From: Candidatus Peregrinibacteria bacterium | GTDB lineage: Bacteria > Patescibacteriota > Gracilibacteria > UBA1369 > UM-FILTER-53-11 | Assembly: GCA_023245725.1 (NCBI GenBank) | Contig: JAHFJU010000025.1 | Span: forward strand, 1-11,472 | Length of the DNA: 11,472 nt | Direction: 5' to 3' | Shown here: piece after piece, positions 6,719 through 11,472 of the stretch | Layout: every line of letters begins with the position of its first letter | Position numbering within the stretch: position 1 is the first letter of the stretch | Program-made: the position numbers and the translations under genes | Notes under the pieces: model-generated | Told to the model about the DNA's origin: nothing | Databases searched by the model: none | Seen by the model: only the letters and a program-made list of their open reading frames with translations

Positions 6719-7171
6719 TTATTTAAGTTCAAGTGGTTTAGGATTTTGTGATGTGTGGTCATGCTCGAGCCCAGGGAAAATACGAAGTTTCTTGATAATA
6801 AATCGGCGTAGTTTATTGCGTGGAAGCATGCCCCAAACAGCATCATATAAAACTTTTTCAGGCTTTGTTTGCAATAATTGTCGAGCAGTTCTTTCACGAA
6901 TACCTCCGGGATATTGTGTGTGCCAGTAGTACATTTTTGTATCCATCTTGTTGCGTGCAAGACGAATTTCGGCTGCGTTTAGTACAACAACGTAATCGCC
7001 GCAATCGAGCTGTGGAGTAAATTCCGGTTTGTTCTTTCCACGGAGAATGTCTGCAAGTTGAGTTGCAACTTGACCAAGGGTTTTTCCTTTAACATCTACG
7101 ATGTGCCATGCGCGCTTTTCAGTAGCTGGCTCGGTAGGAACGGTTGTCTTTTGAATCTGTTTAAGCTGCAT
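6719..7171 (-). CDS. rplM: 50S ribosomal protein L13
   Basis: L13 is an early-assembly protein of the large subunit that binds 23S rRNA. The family signature is clear: WHIVDVKGKTLGQVATQLAD, LRGKNKPEFTP, GDYVVVLNA, YYWHTQYPGGIRE, the highly conserved WGMLPRNKLRR, and an ending LRIFPGLEHDH followed by QNPKPLEL. Its 150 residues are normal for the family, with about 18 extra residues at the N-terminus before the core. It precedes rpsI, its near-universal partner. The ATG at 7169-7171 follows a pyrimidine-rich leader without a Shine-Dalgarno; that leader contains a 19-bp tandem repeat. Confidence 0.97.
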   Translation of the reverse strand: MQLKQIQKTTVPTEPATEKRAWHIVDVKGKTLGQVATQLADILRGKNKPEFTPQLDCGDYVVVLNAAEIRLARNKMDTKMYYWHTQYPGGIRERTARQLLQTKPEKVLYDAVWGMLPRNKLRRFIIKKLRIFPGLEHDHTSQNPKPLELK

Positions 7172-7173
7172 AG

Positions 7174-7211
7174 AGTAGTGAGTAGCTAGAGAAGTAGTGG
7201 GTATCTAGAGA
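7174..7211. repeat. Two-copy 19-bp tandem repeat in the rplM leader
   Basis: Copies 7174-7192 and 7193-7211 both follow AGTAGTG-x-GTA-x-CTAGAGA and differ at two positions. On the rplM coding strand this gives a pyrimidine-rich leader immediately upstream of the start codon. It may be a slippage product or a binding site. Confidence 0.75.
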
Positions 7212-7250
7212 AGAGTTTGAAGCTTCTATTATAGAGTTATATTTGGGGAT

Positions 7251-7604
7251 TTATACAAGTTCAATCTGTACAAGGCGTGCGCAATCACCCTTTCTTAGGC
7301 CTAAACGGATAATACGAGTGAAACCAGAGGTCCTATTCTCGTATCGAGTTTTCAATACGTCAACCATTTTTGATGAAACCTCTTTTGTTGCAACGTAGTC
7401 AACGAGAGAACGGATAGCTTCACGTTTCTCTTGAGTCTTTACCAAGCGCATTGCGCGGCCCATACGAGCTGCGAGTGCTTTCGCACGTGCCTCGGTAGTT
7501 TTAATGTGCTCATGAGTTACGAGAGCTGAGAGCTGTTGCTTAACGAGTGATTCGCGGTGCTCTTTTCCGAGACCAAGTTTTTTGACTTTCTTTCGATGAC
7601 GCAT
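7251..7604 (-). CDS. rplQ: 50S ribosomal protein L17
   Basis: L17 is a large-subunit protein near the polypeptide exit tunnel. The start MRHRKKVKKLGL followed by HRESLVKQQLSALVTHEHIKTTEARAK is diagnostic, as are the ENRTSGFTRIIRLGLRKGD block and the final ARLVQIELV. The 117 residues match the compact family form, with no extension. It follows rpoA as in most bacteria, but here after a 110-base spacer with a GC-rich hairpin. The start codon is preceded by a C/T-rich stretch with no Shine-Dalgarno. Confidence 0.97.
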   Translation of the reverse strand: MRHRKKVKKLGLGKEHRESLVKQQLSALVTHEHIKTTEARAKALAARMGRAMRLVKTQEKREAIRSLVDYVATKEVSSKMVDVLKTRYENRTSGFTRIIRLGLRKGDCARLVQIELV

Positions 7605-7633
7605 ATATGAGGGTTACGAGTTACGGGGGGTGG

Positions 7634-7667
7634 GGTGAGGCGCGAGCACGCAGTGCGAGCGCGAACC
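7634..7667 (+). repeat. GC-rich palindrome with tandem G.A mismatches (rpoA-rplQ spacer)
   Basis: Arms GCGC (7640-7643) and GCGC (7659-7662) pair, as do GCAC (7646-7649) and GTGC (7653-7656), around loop GCA. Between the stems GA (7644-7645) faces GA (7657-7658). Outside them GA (7637-7638) faces GA (7663-7664), and GGT (7634-7636) faces ACC (7665-7667), with G7639 bulged. The GC content is much higher than in the surroundings. The architecture matches the elements at 5979-6033 and 10027-10103. Confidence 0.7.
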
Positions 7668-7670
7668 AAC

Positions 7671-7701
7671 TGAAGTGAAATTCGGTTATTCACCGACTTC
7701 A
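7671..7701. repeat. Stem-loop downstream of rpoA
   Basis: TGAAGT (7671-7676) pairs with ACTTCA (7696-7701), and CGGT (7683-7686) pairs with ACCG (7692-7695), leaving a one-sided bulge. It lies 14 bases after the rpoA stop on the coding strand and directly next to the GC-rich palindrome. No T-run follows, so a Rho-independent terminator is unlikely; it may be a pause or processing site. Confidence 0.6.
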
Positions 7702-7714
7702 AGCCGACGTGAGC

Positions 7715-8692
7715 TTAATTATCGCTTAATTTAAATCCACGAGCTGCCAATGCTGCGATTACTTCATTAAGTGCTTTTCGGCCAAACCCGCGAAGATTTG
7801 TGAGTTTGCTTTCTGTGCACTTAGTAAGCATTTCGATAGAACCAATTTCACCATTGATAAGCGCGTTGAGCGTTCGGGGAGAGAGCCCAAGGATCTCAAT
7901 AGGTGTATATGATTCTTGCGTTGGTTTCTTTGATTCTTCTTCCTGAACTTTCTGAGAAATCTTCGATGCGTCTGTAATGAAATCAGGTTCGATTGCAATA
8001 CCTTCAGCATTGAAAAGTCCGAAGTATGAGGTAAGAACGTTTGCACAAAATTTAAGTGCATCTTCAGGAGTAATTGCGCCGTTTGTCTCAACCTCTAAAG
8101 TAAGTTTGTCGAGGTTAGTGAGTGATCCTACACGAGTAGCTTCTACATCGTAGCGAACTTTTTTAACAGGAGAGAAGAAAGCATCGATCCAAATAACATC
8201 TGCAAGAGATGCATCATCTTTTGGAACCATTGATACTGGTCGGTATCCAACTGATTTTTCAATACGAAGTTCAATGTTGAGTTTTCCTCCGTGATCGAGA
8301 GTTGTAATGTAAAGTTCTGGATTTAATACTTCAACATCTCCGGGAACTTGAATGTCTTTTGCTGTAACTACTCCTTCTTTGCTGGCTTTAAGATTAGCGA
8401 ATCCAACCTCTTTATTAGCCTTCTTAAGTTGAAGATTTTTAAGATTTAGCATAATGTCGAGAACGCTTTCTTTTACGCCTTTAAGTGTTGAGTATTCATA
8501 AGTGATTCCATCGATACGAATACCCGAAACTGCTGCACCCGGAACAGATGAGAGAAGAACGCGTCTAAAAGCATTGCCGATTGTTGTTCCGTAACCAGTA
8601 GGCAAAGGGCTTATGGTAAAGGTAGCAACGTTTCCAGACACTTTCTGCACTCGGATTTTTGGAAGACCAATTTCTTCTTGTATTTGGTGCAT
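7715..8692 (-). CDS. rpoA: DNA-directed RNA polymerase subunit alpha
   Basis: The alpha dimer is the assembly platform of RNA polymerase, and its C-terminal domain contacts UP elements and activators. The 325-residue protein has both domains. The N-terminal domain (about 1-235) includes GYGTTIGNAFRRVLLSSVPGAAV and the SVGYRPVSM region. A linker of Glu, Lys and Ser follows, then the C-terminal domain (about 262-325) with PIEILGLSPRTLNALI and LTNLRGFGRKALNEV, the two helix-hairpin-helix segments that bind DNA. Length is close to the usual ~315-330. It lies between rpsD and rplQ, the classic alpha operon order. Its 132-base leader spacer is rich in inverted repeats, and no Shine-Dalgarno precedes the ATG. 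Confidence 0.98.
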   Translation of the reverse strand: MHQIQEEIGLPKIRVQKVSGNVATFTISPLPTGYGTTIGNAFRRVLLSSVPGAAVSGIRIDGITYEYSTLKGVKESVLDIMLNLKNLQLKKANKEVGFANLKASKEGVVTAKDIQVPGDVEVLNPELYITTLDHGGKLNIELRIEKSVGYRPVSMVPKDDASLADVIWIDAFFSPVKKVRYDVEATRVGSLTNLDKLTLEVETNGAITPEDALKFCANVLTSYFGLFNAEGIAIEPDFITDASKISQKVQEEESKKPTQESYTPIEILGLSPRTLNALINGEIGSIEMLTKCTESKLTNLRGFGRKALNEVIAALAARGFKLSDN

Positions 8693-8755
8693 AGCGAGTT
8701 AATTTAGGGAATTAGTGGTGAATGTGAGTAGATGGCGTGGACCAATAGTTGCTAT

Positions 8756-8811
8756 GACTACAGTCGATGCACATCGTACCCAGGTAATAAAAGCCCGTAC
8801 GAACAAGTCGT
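8756..8811. repeat. Cluster of inverted repeats in the rpsD-rpoA spacer
   Basis: GACT (8756-8759) pairs with AGTC (8762-8765). CGATG (8765-8769) pairs with CATCG (8772-8776). CGTAC (8775-8779) pairs with GTACG (8797-8801). ACGA (8799-8802) pairs with TCGT (8808-8811). Some arms overlap, so they are partly mutually exclusive. The cluster is in the untranslated leader of rpoA, directly after rpsD. Control by S4, as in the E. coli alpha operon, is conceivable but unproven. Confidence 0.5.
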
Positions 8812-8824
8812 GCAGGCGTATAGA

Positions 8825-9424
8825 CTAACGAGAGTAGAACTCAATAATAATTTGAGCGTCAAATGCCGCTTCCATATCGCTTTTTTCTGGCTTTGCTATA
8901 ACTTTGCCTGTGAAAGCAGGAGCATCTACATTCAACCATTTTGGCTGAGTAGCTTTTGCAAGGTTATTGAATGCATTCATTCCGCGGTTTTTTTCTCGAA
9001 CAGTAAAAGTATCGCCTTCTTTAACCTGAATTGAAGGAATAGTTACACGGTGTCCATTCATATTAAAGAGTCCATGAGCTACGAATTGACGAGCTTGACG
9101 GCGAGTTGATGCAAATCCTGCTCTAAAAAGAACATTATCTAGACGTCGCTCCAACTGCTCAACCAACTGCGCGCTTGAATCACCAGTAGATTTAACAGCT
9201 TTCTTGTAATATTTAACCATCTGTTTCTCAGAAATTCCGAAAATACGACGCGCCTTCTGTTTCTCACGAAGCTGTTTTGAGTAACCAGATGGTTTGCCAT
9301 GGCTTGATTTTCCATGCATTCCGGGTGGAAAATTTCGTTTTAATGTTGCACATTTGTGCTTATCGCAGAGCTTCATGCCTTCACGTCGGCAGAGGCGGCA
9401 GACTGGTCCTGTATATCGGCCCAT
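8825..9424 (-). CDS. rpsD: 30S ribosomal protein S4 (cysteine-containing form)
   Basis: S4 nucleates small-subunit assembly by binding the 5' domain of 16S rRNA, and in some bacteria it represses its own operon. The start MGRYTGPVCRLCRREGMKLC is diagnostic. Four cysteines (9, 12, 20, 25) form a likely zinc knuckle, but the middle spacing is about six residues shorter than the common C-x2-C-x13-C-x4-C form. The S4 RNA-binding domain spans about 92-145 (RRLDNVLFRAGFASTRRQARQFVAHG), and the protein ends IIEFYSR as usual. The 199 residues are normal for the family. It lies 60 bases after rpsK. The leader is pyrimidine-rich with a short CTACTTCT repeat and no Shine-Dalgarno. Confidence 0.97.
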   Translation of the reverse strand: MGRYTGPVCRLCRREGMKLCDKHKCATLKRNFPPGMHGKSSHGKPSGYSKQLREKQKARRIFGISEKQMVKYYKKAVKSTGDSSAQLVEQLERRLDNVLFRAGFASTRRQARQFVAHGLFNMNGHRVTIPSIQVKEGDTFTVREKNRGMNAFNNLAKATQPKWLNVDAPAFTGKVIAKPEKSDMEAAFDAQIIIEFYSR

Positions 9425-9484
9425 AATTCAGAAGTAGTTAGAAGTAGAGAATTGAAGTTAAAAGAAAGAGAAGCAGAATATAGT

Positions 9485-9916
9485 TTAGATTCTTCGTGCT
9501 TTTCGTGCGCGGCAACCATTGTGTGGTACCGCTGTAGTATCGGAGATTGATTCAATAGAGAATCCAGCAGCATTAAGCGCGCGAATTGCCTGATCACGGC
9601 CGTTTCCTACGCCCTTTGTAATGATGTGGATTTTCTCAAGACCCAAAGCTTTTGCCTTACCGCCTGCAGTATCAGCCGCGACAGATGCAGCGTAAGGTGT
9701 AGCTTTACGAGTTCCTTTGAATCCGCAAGAACCGCTCGATGCCCAGCAAACAACACTGCCGTTCATTTCAGTAATAGTGACAATTGTATTGTTGTAGGTT
9801 GCATTAATGTAAATGCGTCCTTCAACAAGTTTTTTCTTTTTAGACTTTTTCTTAGGAGCAGCTTTTACGTCTGCTGCAGGAGCTTCTGCGGTTGGTGCTT
9901 TTTGTTCTTCAGCCAT
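9485..9916 (-). CDS. rpsK: 30S ribosomal protein S11 with Lys/Ala N-terminal extension
   Basis: S11 lies in the platform of the small subunit near the E site. The core starts around residue 33 with GRIYINATYNNTIVTIT and continues with SSGSCGFKGTRKATPYAA, AADTAGGKA, KGVGNGRDQAIRAL and the conserved ending AVPHNGCRARKARRI. The last block is normally PHNGCRPPKRRRV, so the double proline is replaced by Ala-Arg. The first 30 or so residues are Ala, Pro, Glu and a run of lysines (PKKKSKKKK), giving 143 residues instead of about 128. It follows rpsM in the normal order, but after a 208-base spacer holding a large hairpin. No Shine-Dalgarno is present. Confidence 0.97.
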   Translation of the reverse strand: MAEEQKAPTAEAPAADVKAAPKKKSKKKKLVEGRIYINATYNNTIVTITEMNGSVVCWASSGSCGFKGTRKATPYAASVAADTAGGKAKALGLEKIHIITKGVGNGRDQAIRALNAAGFSIESISDTTAVPHNGCRARKARRI

Positions 9917-10026
9917 AGGATTGAAATGAGTTATAAGTGTGTGAAGGGAATAATTATTTAGTGGAGGAGGAGAGGTGCGTATTCAGTGCCAAGATCTTAT
10001 GTGTTTTTGTCTGCAATCGATAGTAG

Positions 10027-10103
10027 TACGAGGAGCCGAAAGTTTTTTGACTGAGCTGTACGCAGTGTACAGCGAAGGAAAAAAACTTGATGGCGACGAA
10101 GTA
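10027..10103 (+). repeat. Long rod-like inverted repeat with repeated tandem G.A mismatches (rpsM-rpsK spacer)
   Basis: Five helices can be stacked. TAC (10027-10029) pairs with GTA (10101-10103). GCC (10035-10037) pairs with GGC (10092-10094). AAGTTTTTT (10040-10048) pairs with AAAAAACTT (10080-10088). CT (10051-10052) pairs with AG (10076-10077). GCTGTAC (10055-10061) pairs with GTACAGC (10067-10073), with loop GCAGT. Every gap between helices is a GA step facing a GA step on the + strand: GAGGA/GACGAA, GA/GAT, GA/GA and GA/GA. An outer pair, GCGTATT (9977-9983) with AATACGC (10103-10109), may close a larger domain. The neighbouring genes are on the - strand. Function is unknown. Confidence 0.75.
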
Positions 10104-10124
10104 ATACGCGATTGCGTACAAAAA

Positions 10125-10499
10125 CTATTTGGTTACCATTTTCTTATTAGCAACCGTCATACGTCGGCCCTTACGAGTACGAGCATTCGTCTTTGTTCGT
10201 TGTCCACGAACAGGCAAACGACGTCGGTGTCGAAGACCACGATAGCAGTTGATTTCTTGTAAGCGCTTGATGTCGATTTGCACTTTTCGGCGAAGATCAC
10301 CTTCTGTAGTAATTTTTGCAATCACTTCACGAATGCGATTCACATCGGTTTCACTCAAATCTTTAACGCGAGTTTCGAGCGGAATATTAAGATCATTAAG
10401 AATGCGTTTTGCTGTTGGTCGTCCAATGCCGAAGAGCATTGTGAGTCCGAACTCAGCGTGCTTGTTGTCAGGGATTTGAATGCCAGCGATACGAATCAT
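10125..10499 (-). CDS. rpsM: 30S ribosomal protein S13
   Basis: S13 sits at the top of the small-subunit head, contacts 5S rRNA/L5 in the inter-subunit bridge, and its tail approaches P-site tRNA. The sequence starts MIRIAGIQIPDNKHAEFGLTM and continues with LFGIGRPTAKRIL (helix-two-turn-helix), DLRRKVQIDIKRL and the signature CYRGLRHRRRLPVRGQRTKTNARTRKG. The 124 residues are typical. It begins the alpha-operon part of the cluster and lies 111 bases downstream of rpmJ, with a strong hairpin in that gap. In E. coli the corresponding leader binds S4; nothing in the sequence proves this here. No Shine-Dalgarno precedes the ATG. Confidence 0.98.
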   Translation of the reverse strand: MIRIAGIQIPDNKHAEFGLTMLFGIGRPTAKRILNDLNIPLETRVKDLSETDVNRIREVIAKITTEGDLRRKVQIDIKRLQEINCYRGLRHRRRLPVRGQRTKTNARTRKGRRMTVANKKMVTK

Positions 10500-10559
10500 A
10501 ATCTAGTAATAAGTAGGTAATAGTGGGCGAACCATTTGAGCGACCAGGGAAGTAATAAT

Positions 10560-10600
10560 AAGCGTTAGGCGATAGGTATGCGAGGACCTAGCCAGCGCTT
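10560..10600. repeat. Stem-loop in the rpsM leader
   Basis: AAGCG (10560-10564) pairs with CGCTT (10596-10600), GGC (10568-10570) with GCC (10591-10593), and TAGGT (10573-10577) with ACCTA (10586-10590), around an 8-base loop. A small internal loop and a 2-base bulge separate the stems. All 13 pairs are Watson-Crick, so it can form on either strand. It lies between rpmJ and rpsM, 61 bases before the rpsM start on the coding strand, and is a candidate autoregulatory leader structure. Confidence 0.65.
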
Positions 10601-10610
10601 GTTTGTAGCT

Positions 10611-10727
10611 TTATCCTTGGCGCTGTTTGTGTTTAGGATCTTTAGCGCAGATAACTCGGACTTTCTTGTTGCGGCGAATAACTTTGCAATGTTCGCACAT
10701 TGATTTGACTGAGGCTCTAACTTTCAT
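10611..10727 (-). CDS. rpmJ: 50S ribosomal protein L36 (zinc-binding form)
   Basis: Translating the - strand from ATG 10725-10727 gives 38 residues beginning MKVRASVKSMCEHCK, continuing VIRRNKKVRVICAKDP and ending KHKQRQG, with TAA at 10611-10613. This is the full length and sequence pattern of L36, the smallest ribosomal protein, which binds 23S rRNA in the large subunit. The zinc ligands C11, C14, C27 and H33 are all present, so it is the C+ form. Its place between infA and rpsM is the standard one. The gene is too short to appear in searches with a 60-codon threshold. A pyrimidine-rich leader without Shine-Dalgarno precedes it. Confidence 0.97.
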   Translation of the reverse strand: MKVRASVKSMCEHCKVIRRNKKVRVICAKDPKHKQRQG

Positions 10728-10740
10728 ATTGGCGGTGATG

Positions 10741-10775
10741 AATAATGATTATTATTTGAGGCGGTTAAAACCTCA
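10741..10775. repeat. Adjacent palindromes in the infA-rpmJ spacer
   Basis: TGAGG (10757-10761) pairs with CCTCA (10771-10775). An inner alternative pairs GGTT (10763-10766) with AACC (10769-10772). On the rpmJ side, AATAAT (10741-10746) and ATTATT (10748-10753) form a perfect palindrome around one base. These lie in the rpmJ leader and could be a processing or pause site. Confidence 0.45.
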
Positions 10776-10795
10776 TTCTGGTGCAATATTTCTGA

Positions 10796-11062
10796 TTATC
10801 TACGATGAGGCTGGAAATTTGAAGACACCTCTTTTTTACGGAATATTATCCGTCCCTTAGTCATATCAAGCGGGTCGAGTTCCACGGTGACTTTGTCACC
10901 AGGGATGATACGAATGTAGTGCATTCGCATCTTGCCCGCGATATATCCCTTAACAATGTAGTTCTCAGGGAACCTAGGGTCCATAATTCGGATCGAGAAC
11001 ATGGCGTTTGGGTGCATATCTACTACGACACCCTCGACCGTAAATTTCTCTCCCTTAGGCAT
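10796..11062 (-). CDS. infA: Translation initiation factor IF-1
   Basis: IF-1 is a small OB-fold protein that blocks the ribosomal A site during initiation and assists IF-2 and IF-3. The core reads FTVEGVVVDMHPNAMFSIRI, then IAGKMRMHYIRIIPGDKVTVEL and DMTKGRIIFRKK, which are diagnostic. With ATG 11060-11062 the protein has 88 residues, slightly longer than the usual ~72 because of inserted residues in the first loop (DPRFPENYIV) and a short C-terminal tail. The frame extends to a GTG at 11096-11098, which would add 12 hydrophobic residues and start 19 bases after map; the ATG fits the family better. It lies between map and rpmJ as in many bacteria. Confidence 0.96.
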   Translation of the reverse strand: MPKGEKFTVEGVVVDMHPNAMFSIRIMDPRFPENYIVKGYIAGKMRMHYIRIIPGDKVTVELDPLDMTKGRIIFRKKEVSSNFQPHRR

Positions 11063-11117
11063 AAGCAGAGGGATATTAGCAAAAACCGCCTGTAACACAA
11101 AAGTTTATTTGCTAAAT

Positions 11118-11472
11118 CTATTGCGAATATACGGAATATATGTCGCCGTTGTATTTGGTGAGAACTTCGTTTCCGTTAGCGGTTATTGCGATTGTGTGCT
11201 CAATTTGGCAGGCCATAGACCCGTCACGTGTCACCACTGTCCACTCATCTTCAAGTACATCTACAAATCTTTTACCCATATTAATAATAGGTTCTATAGC
11301 TATGACCATACCCGGAACAAGCAGTGGCCCTTTACCTTTTTGTCCAAAATTAGGCACTTGCGGCTCTTCGTGCATTTCGCGACCAATTCCATGACCAACA
11401 TAATCGCGTACAATAGAATACCCATTTGATTCTATCCAATTTTGAATTGTGAACCCAATATCGCCTACGTGA
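11118..11472 (-). CDS. map: Methionine aminopeptidase, type I, C-terminal part (5' end outside window)
   Basis: The enzyme removes the initiator methionine from new proteins at the ribosome exit. The frame is open to the right edge and encodes 117 residues, about the last half of the usual ~250. Metal-ligand motifs of the pita-bread fold are visible: the histidine in YVGHGIGREMHEEP, the glutamate in PGMVIAIEPI and the glutamate in CQIEHTIAI. The stretches DIGFTIQNWIESNGYSIVRD and EDEWTVVTRDGSMACQ also match the family. The stop is TAG at 11118-11120. It is upstream of infA on the same strand, a frequent arrangement at the end of the spc operon. Confidence 0.96.
   Translation of the reverse strand, partial: HVGDIGFTIQNWIESNGYSIVRDYVGHGIGREMHEEPQVPNFGQKGKGPLLVPGMVIAIEPIINMGKRFVDVLEDEWTVVTRDGSMACQIEHTIAITANGNEVLTKYNGDIYSVYSQ

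Noticed and set aside
9975..10262. + strand frame across the rpsM-rpsK spacer
   Set aside because: It runs antisense into rpsM and through the rod-like hairpin, and has no recognisable protein features.
1..11472. Alternative genetic code with UGA as glycine, known in some CPR lineages
   Set aside because: TGA ends both paralogues and trmD at sensible lengths, and no in-frame TGA is needed inside any conserved gene.

Overview
The window looks like a piece of a small, AT-rich bacterial genome of the Patescibacteria/CPR type, probably Parcubacteria-like. That placement is an inference. It rests on compact genes, short protein forms (TrmD of 215 aa), Lys/Ala-rich N-terminal extensions on S9 and S11, the absence of Shine-Dalgarno sequences before the genes, and a large repeat-protein family that I do not recognise. 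TGA, TAA and TAG all act as stops, so the standard bacterial code applies and the UGA=Gly lineages are unlikely.

Left part (1-5169, + strand). The C-terminal part of a SNF2-type helicase/ATPase enters from outside the window. It is followed after a few bases by two tandem paralogous genes of unknown function. Both proteins have an almost identical 107-residue N-terminal domain, then six (first protein) or five (second protein) diverged copies of a roughly 93-residue module. The first paralogue overlaps the second by ATGA. The second ends in the same ATGA signature with a short MTT... reading frame behind it, as if a third copy had been lost. The three genes look like one translationally coupled unit and are the best candidate for an undescribed system here.

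Middle (5180-6069). trmD lies convergent to that unit with 10 bp between the stop codons. Upstream of it is a 242-bp spacer with a 12-bp direct repeat and two copies of a 27-bp element, one of which forms a long hairpin.

Right part (6070-11472, - strand). The end of the spc operon plus the alpha operon and L13/S9 run in the order map (partial), infA, rpmJ, rpsM, rpsK, rpsD, rpoA, rplQ, rplM, rpsI. They supply ribosomal proteins S13, S11, S4, L17, L13, S9 and L36, the RNA polymerase alpha subunit, initiation factor IF-1 and methionine aminopeptidase, a conserved translation/transcription cluster. The spacers are longer than usual for such an operon (about 60-210 bp). Several hold strong inverted repeats. 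At least three share an unusual architecture: short Watson-Crick stems alternating with tandem G.A mismatches when read on the + strand, opposite to the genes. No stretch of more than 300 bases is without a gene.
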